DNA of 64,000 bases from Mantis religiosa (GCA_030765055.1 CM060952.1:172694309-172758308), one strand, 5' to 3'; shown: positions 21,743 to 34,390, counted from the stretch's first letter. The notes: a model not told the origin generated them from the sequence alone. Numbers and translations: made by a program.

Positions 21743-23585
21743 AGTACTAATCTTTGTTTCAAATAAGCTAGCCCTTCTGACTTGTATCCCTCCACGTGCC
21801 ATTGCCTTCCGCTTTCCCCTAATTGGCTAACGCTTTCGGCGCCATAGGCCTTTCCTTCACACCACGTGGAAACGCACAGTAAACGTCATAATAAATGCAA
21901 GGAAGATAGATAAATCGAAGATAGACATCTTGTAGCGATTTTTCCGCCTGCCCATTCTTGTACAAAAATAAACTATTGTATATTATTTGAATTATTTATC
22001 ATTCAATAGCAAATTTCTATGCTTTTAGGCTAGTATTTATAAAAATGTATCACGGGAAAGCCAACCCTTGAAAATATGTATTAAATTGTATGAACCTCGC
22101 TACCTATTAGTTACCAAAAGTAATGGCGTAGTTAGTAAGAAATATGTACTCGAATTCGGTGCAAGTAACAGGACAACTTCCTCAAATCTGTTGCTACCCT
22201 AAGCGTTGGCCCTTAAGATTATTGGCCTTCTCTTTGTGTAGCGAGAGAAAAGAATTTACTAATTTTCCGAGATGGTTGTGGAGCAGTTGGTGTAGGAGCG
22301 AAATTTTTGGGGCAGTCTGCGATGTCTTGGGCAGAAGGAAGTGCAATCCCACAGCAGCACCAACCGTACTTCGCATCCAGTGAAGCGCGAGGTGCATCCT
22401 ACGATATTGTGACTTTGTGGGTTCGTAGAATTAAATGTCCAATTTGCCGAAATTCTAAATGTTCTTCATTTGCGTAGAAATACACTCCGTAGCAGCAAAA
22501 TTACATCACATATCACAACACAATCTTACAAGGTCAATGACAATAATAAACCGCGTTCAGTTTACAACAACACTCTCAGCTGTTCTCTGCTTACCTCTCG
22601 CGAAGCACTCACTCTTGGCGAGTCGGCACTTCCTCAAATACCTCATTCCTAAATTCGAGATATTTCTAGAACTATAAAGAAACCGAATAATCAAGATATT
22701 ACCAGAAAGTTCAATTTATCTGAGTTTGTTTCGGTAAGTCTTTTATCCAAAGCGCTATGTTTATCTGCTTATGCAAGCTCGTTATCTACGTGAAACCTAT
22801 CCGTCTGTTGTCTTTATCTGCAGCCTCTTTTGTGTACACAAACCGCGCTTCTCGGCACTAAAATTTCCGTGCTTTTTCGCCGCAACAATATTAAGTATAT
22901 CCTCATATTAAGATAAATATGTTATAGCAAATATATTTACATTGCGCGAGTGTTGCGCAAAACCTGCAGACATCCAGGTAACTCGGAATGCCGACAAAAA
23001 CAAAACAAACAAAAAGTTACATGATTTTCTTTTCCAAGAACCCTGAGAAAATCCAAATTCCCTCTCCAACAACCGCAGCAACTCAATAGAAATTAGCATG
23101 GACACAGATACTCGTCGAGGCGGACCCTGAGATCCTATCGCCTTCTCAGTCACAACATCGACTAATACGAACGAAGGCAACAAACAGATCATGACTTCGA
23201 AGCCCGAGAGGATACGACATGTTGAATGGTATTGTATGACAAATCCAGTTCAAAGCAAGGTCAGCGGTAGAAGTTATATAAACAACTGTGTCACGACTCC
23301 CGATAAACGCACGTGCAATGGTTAGTCATCCTGACAGGCAGGTTTCAAGCAAAAGATAAGAATTAACGTGTATTCCAGATGAATAAACTTGTTGGGTAAT
23401 ATATTTAATGCATACATTTCTGAAAATACATAGTTGACAATTCTCTTCCAATATATTAAGACATGTCATGTTAAATGACGTACTCATTTTTACGTACTAT
23501 ACCGCCACAGCAGCCAATGAGAAGTGATTAGGTCACTTGAGGGTTAAGAGATACGAGGCAAACTTGTCTGAAACAAGGATTACAC
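21743..23585 (-). mobile_element. TIR DNA transposon, copy 2, with unlike interior, split by a solo LTR
   Basis: Left end AGTACTAATCTTTGTTTCAA then ATAAGCTAGCCC; right end, in reverse complement, GTGTAATCCTTGTTTCAGAC then AAGTTTGCC. The last 365 bp at the right and 185 bp at the left match the ends of the copy at 10.8-12.0 kb. The interior (about 21930-23220, less the 480-bp LTR) shows no similarity by eye to the transposase of copy 1 and holds no recognised domain; the 94-codon minus frame at 23192-22908 is of unknown meaning. Confidence 0.6.
22408..22887 (-). mobile_element. LTR-1 solo LTR, copy 1, TSD ATAT
   Basis: Runs from TGTGACTTTGTGGGTTCGTA to GCCGCAACA and is flanked by ATAT at 22404-22407 and 22888-22891. 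Orientation is minus because the polyadenylation-signal region (AATAAAGAACATTTTG in better copies) lies near the left end. In this copy that signal is mutated. Confidence 0.75.
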
Positions 23586-23589
23586 GAAT

Positions 23590-25180
23590 ATGCCGGATAC
23601 ACTAAAATACTAAACGAAGATTTTCAAGAAAATCCTCCGTGTTACCTTAATAGTGAAGATATTTCGAAAATCTTAAAAGTCTTTAACAATATTAATGAAG
23701 GAATTATTTTATTTTAAAACATTTAGCTGAGAAATTAAATGTATATGTTTAACGGAATAGTGTCTGAAGCCCTTTTCATACAGAAGAAACTTCATATAAT
23801 GTGTTGTAAATGTAAACCATAAGATAGAAAGAGGAACGTTCACACAAAGTACTTCTTATTTTCAAACACAATTTATTTTATAAACTAATTTACAGGTATC
23901 TATTGATATTGGTTGGAATTTTCCAATACCATTGTTACGTTTTACTGTTGCTATTGTGTTCAATCTATGAATGTCATAAAAGAGCATGGAATTTGTTGGC
24001 CAGCACAAAAGATTCCCGTTTTACTAACAATTCGGTTTCCTTTATTCCCTTCAGCTTAAATAAAATGCAATAAAATTATAACTGCCATTTCATCTCAAAA
24101 CACTTAGACACTTTAACTATAATTCTATAAGCAAAGATAGGCCGTAGGTAACAAGTGACTTTATTTGCAATTCAGAGAACCTCACACTCAGATAAGATTG
24201 TCCCATATATTCTTACAACTGTGTACCTTACCTTAGAGCAACCTGGAGATCGTTGAGTTAATCACTGACACTGCGGTTCAGGTGGCGAACAGCATCTTCA
24301 TTTTGAAAGTGTGTGATTATCATTAAAGGTCATTAATGGTAGCGGTGGGTTTGAGAGACTCTGATTATCTTCATCGTGTAGGATAATTAGGTTGTCTTAC
24401 AGAGGGAGTTTAGGAGGAAAATGTGTTTTATCCTCTGCTAGCTATGGTGAGGTAAATAGTTTCTCAGGAGAATTTCTTCGAACTCAGGGTTGAGATAATT
24501 GCTGGAAATAACTGGGTAACTACCACTTTATGTATTACCAGACATAAAATAATTGCTTCCCTAAACAGGGGCATAATGCTTCACATTCATCTATTACTGC
24601 ATCGAATAACATAGGTATTTAAATATTGCTTCCAAATCTTGTGCTATTTCGTCATGACTAGTTCAGCTGACTCCCCATGGATTAACTATCCAAGCTACAT
24701 TCCCGCTAGCTCAGTGATGTCCATAGTCGACTTAGCACCAAGAAAAAACAAAGGACATCGCAGTGACTGTGCTCCTAAATTAGAAAAAATTGGTGTCTCA
24801 AGTCCAGTTTCTATTTTCTCTAGTTTTTCTTTTCTATTCACGTGACTTTTGATACTTCTATTTTTAGACAGGACTAATGGATTTTATATTTTGGAACGTT
24901 TCCAGCACATACCGATTGCAATTATCATATTATTTCGCCCGAGTTAATTCTCTGCCTTCTTGATTGATCTCGTGTGTCATATATTTCTCCTTATTCTCTG
25001 TTTCCATCCCTTCCAGTTTGATCTACTGGTTTCCTTTGCATTGTCTGACAGTAGATATAATTATAAAAATTTCCGTTTCATTCATTCTGATTTTGTCACA
25101 GTGTATTTGTTCGATATACCCTGTATAGAAATATTATTTGATGTATATTCTCATTTATAATTATCCTTTATGGTTATTAT
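23590..25180. other. Non-coding DNA, no feature seen
   Basis: AT-rich, no recognised relic. Confidence 0.5.
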
Positions 25181-25184
25181 CAAT

Positions 25185-25626
25185 TATTAATTATTATTAA
25201 TTATTTTTATCATTATCATTATTATTACTATCATCATTATTATCATTATTACCATCGTCATTATCATAATTGGCATTATTGTCATCATCGTCATCATCGT
25301 CACCATCGTCACCATCATCGTCATCAATATTATTATCATCATCATGTTATCATCATTAACATCACTATCATTATTATCATTATTATTACCATTATCATTA
25401 TTATCATTGTTATTATCAACATTATTATCATTATCATCACTATTATTATGATTATCATCATTATCATCATTATCGTCATTATCATTACCAGCATTATCAT
25501 TATCATTACCTTTATCATTATTATCATTATTATTACGATCATTATTATCATCACCATCATTATCATCATCATTATCACCATCATTATTATCATCATTATT
25601 ATCGTCATTATTAATACGATCATCAT
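25185..25626 (+). repeat. Imperfect (ATT/ATC)n trinucleotide region
   Basis: About 440 bp of ATT, ATC and related triplets with drift; the poly-Ile/Met frames on both strands are artefacts. Confidence 0.9.
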
Positions 25627-25639
25627 GATTATCCTCATT

Positions 25640-25907
25640 TTTTTGTTTTGTAGTTTACGTCTGCCCCAACGTTAAGTTATATCGGACGGTGAATGGATTG
25701 GGTAAAATGGTGCTCAAATGAGTCCAGGGTCCATGGAGTTTAGAGTTACCCAACATTGTCTTGAAGGATAAGGGAATACCCCGGAAAAACCTTATCCAGG
25801 TAACTCACCCTGACCGAGATTCGAACTCGGGACCTCTTGAACGTGAGCAGACATGCCACCATTTACGCTACCGAGGCGGGCAAAACGAGCGATGGTTCCG
25901 CCCGGGA
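25640..25907 (-). mobile_element. SINE-B inserted in the microsatellite, 13-bp TSD
   Basis: GATTATCCTCATT occurs at 25627-25639 and 25908-25920. Between them lies a complete SINE-B in reverse: tail TTTTTGTTTTGTAGTTTACG at the left, B-box complement GAGATTCGAACTCGGGACC near 25819, head ACGCTACCGAGGCGGGC at the right. Confidence 0.92.
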
Positions 25908-25977
25908 GATTATCCTCATTATTACGATCATAATTATCATCATTATTATTATAATTATCATCATTATTACTATCATA

Positions 25978-26438
<461 letters not shown>

Positions 26439-26642
26439 TATTATATTGGTCATATCAGGACTATACAATATTTAATATAATTTAATCCATTGTGTCTTAA
26501 CCATAGTTTTAACTTAACATAGATGGCACCTTCAAGGCACAGTTGTATGCGACAAAGCTGCAACAATGGAAACAGAAATGCTTTTCCAACACAAGTTACA
26601 ATGCCACTGAATGTTTGGAGTTCAGACGGCGATGCAAGATAT

Positions 26643-27028
26643 TGTGAATTTGTGAGTTCGTAGAATTAAAAGTCCAAGTTGCAGGAATTCAAAATGCTCT
26701 TTATTTCTGTAGGAACACACTTTGGTCAACCCCTACAGTAGCAGAATTACGTAACATACACAAATACAATCTCTCGTCACTTTCAAAACTCCACTGCACG
26801 CACACGAGCATCAAATTCCGATTACCTCTCCAGCTGGTGATCCGCGGCTTCTTTTATGGCTCCACTCATTTTTCTAGAATGTGCTGTAACAATCAAGACG
26901 ACACTAGACGAAACACGAACCTTCCAGTCGTCTAACTTTGCCTGTCTCGGCTAGACTTTTATCTTCGCGCTGCACTATCTGTTCCTTTGTTCGCGCCGGC
27001 CGCGCTATTGCAATAATGGCTCGTGACA
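26643..27028 (-). mobile_element. LTR-1 solo LTR, copy 2, TSD ATAT
   Basis: TGTGAATTTGTGAGTTCG to GGCTCGTGACA, flanked by ATAT (26639-26642 and 27029-27032). On the minus strand a TATA-like CATAAAAGAAGCCGCGG and an AATAAAGAGCATTTTG polyadenylation region are in the order expected of U3-R-U5. Confidence 0.8.
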
Positions 27029-27084
27029 ATATTGTTCAACTTGACTTCGGAAAGCCAATCTTCTAAGATTCAGAGCCGACCATC

Positions 27085-27310
27085 GTGGTGTACAGGTAGC
27101 GTGTATGCATCATATTTAAGAGGCCCAGACTTCGAATTTTGGTTAGTTACCTCCTTTTTCCCAAGTTTTCTTTATATGAGAAGAGGAACGTTAGAAAACT
27201 AAGCTCTAGGGACCCTGGGCCCTTTAGAATATCATTACAATCATCTGGTTCCCTGAGCATCCGATATCGTACCAGGTTAAGTGGTGTTAATCATCGGAAG
27301 CAGCCAAAAG
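27085..27310 (+). repeat. Possible very old SINE-B
   Basis: GTACAGGTAGCGTGTATG and GACTTCGAATTTTGGTTAGTT resemble the SINE-B head, and AACTAAGCTCTAGGGACCCTG resembles the body on the wrong spacing. Weak. Confidence 0.3.
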
Positions 27311-27534
27311 AGATTCAGGATCCTGAAATAGAAGGAAAGGATTAAATGGTGAAATAAGTTTAAATAATTTAAGTGATTTTCACCGGTGCACAGATCCAGA
27401 AGATTCGATTGTTACGTATTACACTTCTTATGCTCCATGTGCAGATAAAATATAATCCTAATTAATTAGTTTATTAATTTATTGATTTCATAGCCCTGAG
27501 CCGTGGCTAGAACCCAGAGCTTTGTCGCGATCTT

Positions 27535-27725
27535 TTCCATTCGGCTGTTGCTTTAAGCTCGGTGCTCACTCAGCATGCAAGGAATTTGAGGAGCTAAGAT
27601 AGGCTGAGATTCCAGCCATGAAAGCCATGATTATGGATGGGGAATATCTTCTTCCCAAATCAGTTGTAAGAACGTCCATCTTTGAGTTAATATATGAGCG
27701 TGTGGTCGTCATTTCAGTTGATAGG
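27535..27725 (+). repeat. Possible degenerate SINE-D
   Basis: GGAATTTGAGGAGCTA, a GGGGAATATCTTCTTCCC analogue of the CACCTCCCCC block, and GAGCGTGTGGTCGTCATT echo 35500-35700. Confidence 0.35.
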
Positions 27726-27729
27726 CTTA

Positions 27730-28600
27730 GGCTTAAAATGGGCTGTAGAACCGCAATATATTAAAAGATGGCCTAACGCAACATTAGCTGCAAACCAAAG
27801 ACTGAAAATTTTGGTGGCAGATATGAGTTTATTAAACATTTTAATATATTTAATTGCATACTACATAAAACACAATACTATGGGTAAAAATATAAATACA
27901 GATTTATTTGTAACTATGTGATTATTAAACATGTTATAGGTAAAGAGAAATGGGTTGATGTTTTTATTCTGTAGTCATATTTCTATCTTGCATTAAGGTA
28001 ATTTTCCAGGAATTAAACAAAGTACAACGTGTTTTTCTCATGAAAGATCCAATGTAGCGGGTAGATTTTTGTATTATGATATTTAAATATTGCGCCCAAT
28101 CAGCAAGGGGTTACACTCAGGTAAGAATAATTTCTAAATCGTTATAACATTGAGCCAACCACTCACTGCATTACAGGCCGGGTGGTTTTGCCTCTGGCGG
28201 CACTGTCCGCAGGAGCAGAGCGTTGCTCGGAAGTTGGTTTTACACTGAGGTCAGTTCGGTGTAAGTGGGCCACCGGTTTGGTAAGCTGTGAGTGGCGGAC
28301 AGCTGCCATGTTTATATTTCTCGTAAAACGTGCCTTTGGTTTCTGCCTTGGGGCCTGTGCTCGTAAGATTTGAACTGTTGGTAATTTAATATCTAAGGGA
28401 TTAAACTCCATGTTGAGGAAGGAATATTGGCCTGCATGAAATGACGGTGTAAAATAAAATATTATTGACACAAATCCACCAATATTTTTGTTAGGCATAT
28501 CGTAAAGGGGCACACCTTCACCTCGTGTTAGGTATTACCGTACACCTTCCTACATTTTCTCCATCGGTTCATCGTTGTCTTCCTGTCATCCTATTTAATA
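27730..28600. other. Non-coding DNA, one unexplained GC-rich patch at 28170-28380
   Basis: The patch supports a 63-codon plus frame starting MVLPLAALSAGAERCSEVG; I do not recognise it. It stands out in base composition only. Confidence 0.35.
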
Positions 28601-28604
28601 TGTT

Positions 28605-29190
28605 TAAAATCTTGCACCTTTCCCTCTGACGGGGATTGGCGCAAATGTTGGTAGCAGATCGTAGTTTTAAGATCTAGAAAGGCCCGCTGCTGGTCTTCGC
28701 TCCATTGAAACCGTGCTCCCTTCCGCCGGAGGCCATTCAGCGGTTCCGCAAGAACAGCAAAATCAGGAATAAATTTACTAAAGAAATTGACCATACCAAT
28801 GAATCTAGCCAATGCTTTAATAACTTTTGATTGTGGAAAATTGCGGATCGCTTTAGTGCGGCCCGGATCAATACTGAGACAATATGTCCCAAGATAGATA
28901 CCCGTTGGGTAGCGAACGTACACTTCTCCTTACGCAAAGTGAGCCCGGCCTCTTCCAGGCGAGAGAAAACCTCAGCTAGATGTTGACAATGAGTTTCAAG
29001 ATCTGGAGAATAAACCACCACGTCATCAAGATAATGGTAGAGGTACTTAAACTTGATATCCGAAAATAGATTATCCAATAGACGCCCCAATCGCTATCCT
29101 CAAGGTGTAGAAAATGCAGTTAGATGTTTACAAGATTCCGCCAAAGGAATTTGGAAATAGACACTTCGGCATTACTTTAATAAAATAAGA
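28605..29190 (-). pseudogene. Ty3/gypsy polymerase relic: RT palm to RNase H tether
   Basis: On the minus strand from about 29165: FQIPLAESCKHLTAFSTP (the block before the RT fingers-palm turn), a gap where the usual PFGL-NAP block is missing, then GRLLDNLFSDIKFKYLYHY, the catalytic YLDDVVVYS, HCQHLAEVFSRLEEAGLTLR and KEKCTFA. After a frameshift near 28890 come IDPGRTKAIRNFPQS, FIGMVNFFSKFIPDFAVLAE, PLNGLRRKGARFQWSEDQQR and AFLDLKTTI. Gag, protease, RNase H, integrase and LTRs are not attached, so this is an isolated internal fragment. No evidence links it to the LTR-1 family. Confidence 0.85.
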
Positions 29191-29194
29191 GATT

Positions 29195-30265
29195 TGGTGT
29201 ATTTTTTCTTCAATTTGGTTAATACGATATTAAAGTTACCGAAGTTAGGAAGCTTATAATACGCACTCATCTGTCACTTTGTTGTACACAGGTTTGAGCA
29301 TTTAATAAATGCAATTTGTTGGAAAGGGTTTGCAAATGCGAACATTTGATCTCAGACCGTCACGAATTATTTCTGTAATCCAAAATCTTGGCCACTAATC
29401 CTTTGGAACAATATGAATGGAACCAGCAACGCGGCTTTTGTCTCTTCAACTCATCCTTTGAATCTCCCAGCAGATTTTTCAGGTTACTCCGTTTCTTTTC
29501 ATGCGGTTCTGAACCGGAACAATGAATGAAAGAGGATTATGGTGTTTGCTTCGTACAACTCTTGACTACGGTTTTGCCATTAAGTTAATCTGAGCTTTTG
29601 GCTCACGCTCCAATGAAACTGGGCCACTTAGAGGTTCTGTGTTGAGACTGCAGTACTAATGCTTCACCTCATCCTGGCGTATTCCGAAATGCTTACGGGC
29701 ATCTCTGAGGTTACTCTTATTTTGTGGAGTACAGCCACGAATAGGAATCGTCACTGGAATAACGTACGATCTTCTTTTTTTCAGTGTTGTAGAATTCAAA
29801 TGAGAACTAATTAGAGCTATTCTGCATATGATTGTTTCATTGTTGTGGGTTCATAACTAATTACAGCTACTAATTTGGAATACATGTCTTCACTGCCTAT
29901 AAAGATGGATTTAGAAGGTGCTAAATGCACTAATTACTTCCTTGTATTTCTTCCTTATGCACCATTTCTTGGCCTTCAATTGTCATAGAATGGCGCATCG
30001 TGAAAAATATGGTTGGTGAAAAGTACTCTGTGAAGAAAGGGATCAACTTTCCTTAGAAACCTTGGGGTCACGGACGTGGGGAATTTACAATATGTAAAAT
30101 TAAGAGTCAGTGTCATTTATGTCAGGGTTGTACTAATTAATACGTACTTAAAGATAAATTTATTCTTAAAATGCCCCGATTAAAAATACCAAGTCACATT
30201 GCACTTTGGGATGGTGAATTTAGCCAAGACGGCTACCATAAAGCCCAGGGTTCGAGTACTATCTG
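29195..30265. other. Non-coding DNA, no feature seen
   Basis: Some of the first 300 bp could be decayed upstream gypsy sequence, but no motif can be read. Confidence 0.4.
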
Positions 30266-30269
30266 TCAC

Positions 30270-30835
30270 ATCGGAAGATTTGAGAGCTGTATTGCGGAGA
30301 GCTGTGCAAACCTGCTGGCAGGAAGAATGATCCGCTCTCCGCAGCAATAAACTTGGATCTGTGAAAGAACATCTGATAACCTGGATTACCTCTTGTCGTT
30401 CATCTAGGGTTGAGGAGGTGAGTGGCTCGGTTGCGTTTGGCACTGCGCTTTTACCCTAGTTTTCTACTTAGAAAGGAGCCTGCTCCAGTCTGTCCATTTT
30501 GCAACAAAGCGTTATCTGTACGACACGTGCTGCTAGAGTGTTTTTACCTAGCACACCTTAGGACGTCTCTGCAGCTGCCTGCCAGCTTTGCAGAAATGCT
30601 AGCGGATGACAATAAAGCAGTGGAAAATTTTTTAGGTTAGACTTTAGAATTTAGCGAAGGGAATTTTTGGTATTTAGGATATATATTTCTTTTTAATTGT
30701 TGTTTGTTGTTATGTACATGTAATTTTTGTAAGTTTATTTACACTTCTATAGATTTTAGAACCATGGCTTACCTTTTAAAGAGCGCTGATATCCTCTACA
30801 GTTGAGCGCTCTTATACACATCATCCTCATCATCT
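30270..30835 (+). pseudogene. LINE ORF2 C-terminus and 3' UTR relic (jockey/R1-like)
   Basis: Frame-shifted reading gives LRAVLRRAVQTCWQ, KLGSVKEHLITWITSCRSSR, then in the 30422-30640 frame RLRLALRFYPSFLLRKEPAP and CPFCNKALSVRHVLLEC, the C-X2-C-X7-H-X4-C finger that closes ORF2 of these LINEs, and LLADD-like MLADDNKAVENFLG. The reverse transcriptase core is gone. The 3' UTR ends near a 9-bp hairpin, AAGAGCGCT (30779-30787) with AGCGCTCTT (30805-30813), followed by a short (TA)n. Confidence 0.7.
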
Positions 30836-30839
30836 GGTA

Positions 30840-30862
30840 AATATATATATATATATATTTAT
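30840..30862 (+). repeat. Short (AT)n tract
   Basis: Simple repeat at the end of the LINE relic; possibly its tail. Confidence 0.8.
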
Positions 30863-30869
30863 ATATAAA

Positions 30870-32005
30870 ACTCATTCATCTCATTTGGGGGGGTCTGAGC
30901 TATTTCACAACATTGTAATTGGTTTTGTATACAACTTTTCACACATTCAATCAACCTCAGTTGAGCATGGTATTTGAAGAAATATATAAAGGAAACTCGT
31001 TAAATCCGTTATAAATAAAATAGCTTTAGCACACTTCCGTTCTAAAACACAATACCTTTTGCTTGTTATATTGATTCTTGTATGCAACACAGCTCCAGCA
31101 TAATATCCTTCACAATTAGTATGAGTCCAAAACCAAACAAAACATTACTATGTTATATACTTGTAATCATCCCTAATAACTAACACATGTTCACACTTAC
31201 ACAGGAATTTCTACTTTCGCGTCATCTATAACTCACTACGTGCACTTCCTGTTTCATGAGACTTCCACCATGTGCGCTGTAGTCGCACTCACTACACACG
31301 TGAGAAATTTCAACCGCAGTTTTCTACCCGGTTTTATTTGTCAGCTTTATTTTAGTGTTTTCTTTTATATTTTCTTTACCACAAATATACATATCCGGTC
31401 GAGGAGGGACTGCATACTAACTATACTTTTAATGAGGATATGTTACTGAAGATATGTATATTTTAACTTTATATATATTAACTTGGACAAGATCTCACAC
31501 TAAGAGCTTAAAGATAAATTCGCAATACTGCATTACCAGTTAAGTGGAAATATTTCTGACGTTTTTGTCAAAAATAGTTTTAATTATTTAACCGTAGTGG
31601 TATATGATTAAAATGAATTGATATCAAATGAAATGGATATGCTAAATTTGCAGGAATAACTTTACATAACTGTAAACTGTAAGAGATGAACAGAATGTTA
31701 CTGCACATTTTATGTAGATTTTGTTATAATACGCAATTTATCTGTTACATTTTATTTTGTAGTGTCAACCTTTCACATCTGCTCTTGATCATGTATCACA
31801 ATTTACCAATAAGTATATTGTTCTGAAAGGACTATAGGTTATGGCCTTCTAAATTTATTTGTGCATACTTTTGTCTTATTTTTGAAGAAGTATACTTAGA
31901 AATTCTGCTCCGGAATTCTCTTCTTTGCATCATGTGTACCAACTGACAGCCACTTCATCTCTAAGTAAGCTTCATAGAATGCTCCCAATGATGCACCGAT
32001 GCTCT
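30870..32005. other. AT-rich non-coding DNA, no feature seen
   Basis: Nothing recognised. Confidence 0.5.
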
Positions 32006-32013
32006 GAAGATAT

Positions 32014-32772
32014 TATGACTTTGTGGGTTCGTAAAATTTAAAGTCCAATTTGCAGAAATTCAAAATGTTCTTTATTTCCGTAGAAATACACTTTGTACAC
32101 CTCTGATATCCGCAGAATGACCTAACACACACGTATGCAATCTTCAAGTCAATCGGCATTCCAACTGCCGTGACCCCGAAACAGTCACGAGGCCGGTTCG
32201 GGGACCGAAGGCCACCTCCACAGAGTAGGGTACTCCAAGCAGTCTTGCACAGCTGGCACCCCGACTGCCGTAGTCCCGAAACGTAACGAGGCTGGTTCTG
32301 GGACCGAAGGCCACCTCCCCAAAGCAGAGTACTCCAGGGAGTCTTGCACAGCTGGCATCCTGACTCCGTGGTCCCGAAACAGTTACGAGGCCGGTTCGGG
32401 GACCGAAGGCCGCCTACCGAGTAGAGCACTCCAGGCAGTCTTGCATAGCTGGCATCCCAACTGCCGTGGTCCCGAAACAGTCACGAGGCCGGTACGGAGA
32501 CCGACGGCCGCCTCAACAGAGCAGAGTACTCCAGGCAGTCGTACACAACTTGCATCTCGCCTGCCGTGGCCCCGAAATAGTCACGAGGCCGGTTCGGAGA
32601 CTGAAGGCCAGCTCCTCAGGGCAGAGTACTCCAAGCAGTCTTGCACAACTGGCATTCTGACTGCCGCGTTTCTGAATCGGCGCACTATACCGGCTCGGAG
32701 ACCGAAGTCCGTCCCGTCGGAAGGGAGGGTGTTTTCCTTAGAGCATATTATCCCGCCATGCACCTGCCGACA
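32014..32772 (-). mobile_element. LTR-1 copy 3 with minisatellite in place of U3
   Basis: The left 140 bp (R-U5 side: TATGACTTTGTGGGTTCG, TTTGCAGAAATTCAAAATGT) is standard LTR-1, again preceded by ATAT (32010-32013). From about 32155 it gives way to a GC-rich tandem repeat. The proposed right end CCTGCCGACA is a guess, as no ATAT follows. Confidence 0.55.
32155..32720. repeat. Minisatellite, 6 units of 97-100 bp
   Basis: The CTGCCG landmark (CTCCG in unit 3) falls at 32165, 32265, 32364, 32461, 32561 and 32661. Units share CCCGAAACAGTCACGAGGCC, GGTTCGGGGACCGAAGGCC and GCAGTCTTGCACAGCTGGCA with some drift. Minus-strand frames through it are repeats such as GCQLCKTPWSTLL, but unit lengths are not multiples of three throughout, so the frame is not kept and coding is unlikely. 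Confidence 0.9.
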
Positions 32773-32814
32773 CTTCTTACCCTGAAAGAAACCACCAGAT
32801 CATAGATGATACAA

Positions 32815-32968
32815 AATGATAATGGAAATGAAAGGGAGGGAGAGGAAATTCGAGGGAATATAATTAATCTACCCACCATTCGGCTGGTGACGCGGGAAAA
32901 CCTGGATCAAACCCGGGCTTCCCGAATGCTGGCCACAGACGAAGATGCCTGAGCCATTCCGCCGGTCA
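32815..32968 (-). mobile_element. SINE-C, head and proximal body
   Basis: In reverse: GGAATGGCTCAGGCATCTTC, GGGTTTGATCCAGG as B box, GAATGGTGGGTAGATTAATT and TCGAATTTCCTCTCCCTCC, matching the SINE-C at 20.8 kb. Confidence 0.65.
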
Positions 32969-32974
32969 ATTTAC

Positions 32975-33930
32975 TTATGCTTCACATTCTTATAATAAAC
33001 TTTTTAACACCGTCTTAAGCACATTAATATCTATTCTATCTATTTCTTTTCCGTCTATTTCAGAACCATAAAGACGTAACTGTTTAGGATCGTCCTACTA
33101 TGTTACCCTTAGTAACTGTTATACTTTATGTTTTACAAATAACATAATACTTCCACAGTTTGAACGAATTAATCCCATTAACATAAAATCTTTTATAAAT
33201 ATCAATGGACAATTTTATGGTAAACTAATTTAGAACTGTCTGAACATCCAAGTAAGGCTTAGATAAAATATGAAGTCTCGCTGATAATTAAAACTAAAAG
33301 ACATTCTTGTTTAATAATTTTTATGGTACATAGGTAATTAATATAACACAATTTTGCACAATTTTACTCAGAAAGAAATGAAAGGTAGGTTTTCCACGTC
33401 TGCATTAATATAGGTCATTAGAGACAATTTCTTCGCAGTTAATCAGAAACAAATCTATTTATAAAATGTGTCATAATATACCAAATGAGATGCGGAGATA
33501 GATATTAAAATATACAATAGGAGTAACATCATATAATAACTAAATTATAAACGAGAGTGACAATGAGGAAGCAAATGTACTCGAGAGTCAACAAATTCCC
33601 CATGCCTGTTTTGCACCAGATATGGAAACTTGTTTTCGCTTACTATGGCGTGTCAAGCGATGCGTAAACATCCTTTACTCGTTTGTTGTGTTCTAACTCA
33701 GTGGTGGAACATTGCCTACATTATTAAAAGATTCATTTTACAATAATTGGTCAGGAAATTAAGAGAAAACTAGGCTGTTTTATAAGAAATATTTCTGCAA
33801 TATACGCGAGAGTATGTTTATATTCCACTCACTTCTGCAGATTCCTAAACCATTATAGGCAAGCCTTTTAAAGAAAAATTTTATTTATAAGAAATAGCAA
33901 AACCGTATATCGACCTTTAACATTTGGAAA
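32975..33930. other. AT-rich non-coding DNA, no feature seen
   Basis: Nothing recognised. Confidence 0.5.
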
Positions 33931-33934
33931 CGAT

Positions 33935-34235
33935 GTGGCCAGATCTACTTGCGTTTCTATCACTCATCCTTCCATCAGCGAAGGACCAAAACCCTCTTCA
34001 GGAGGTGGGAACAACTCCGCCTGTCTTCACCGCACTGCGATCGAATCAGCGCATCCCCCCAGCCCTTGGTAGACCACCTTCGATTTCGACTTGCCGTTTT
34101 TGACTCCTTTGCCTGTTTCTCGGACGTCACCTTGACGGAGTCTCACGCAAAATGCAGACTCGATGCAATAGGTACCTCATCACCATTTGTCCCGACGAAC
34201 AGTTCAAAAGCGTTTCACGATTTTGATTTCTGAAA
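33935..34235 (+). other. Unassigned GC-rich block with 94-codon frame
   Basis: A sharp composition change and a plus frame (33949-34233) with HHQRRTK-like N-terminus and LVDHLRFRLAVFDSF. No motif recognised and no second copy in the window. Could be an exon fragment or transposon piece. Confidence 0.25.
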
Positions 34236-34390
34236 ATAGTACTATGTTCCTAACTATGAAACCTACCTGTCTGCAGAAAACTATTAGAAAATGATCAGAT
34301 ATTACGCATATAATACTAAGGATTTTGTGACTTTCCGCTGCTGAATACAGCTCGCTGACTGCTCATTTCCAAACGATTTATAATATTGTA

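Noticed and set aside
22908..23192. 94-codon minus frame as a captured host gene
   Set aside because: No domain recognised and composition is ordinary; kept only as an open question under the TIR transposon pair.
28605..29190. Endogenous retrovirus with envelope
   Set aside because: Only an RT fragment is present; no LTR pair, integrase or envelope-like frame is attached.
32013..32429. Cys-containing repeat protein on the minus strand
   Set aside because: The frame is a by-product of the minisatellite; unit lengths vary and break the frame in neighbouring units.
32155..32720. CRISPR-like array
   Set aside because: Units are 97-100 bp direct tandem copies with no unique spacers, in a eukaryotic window.
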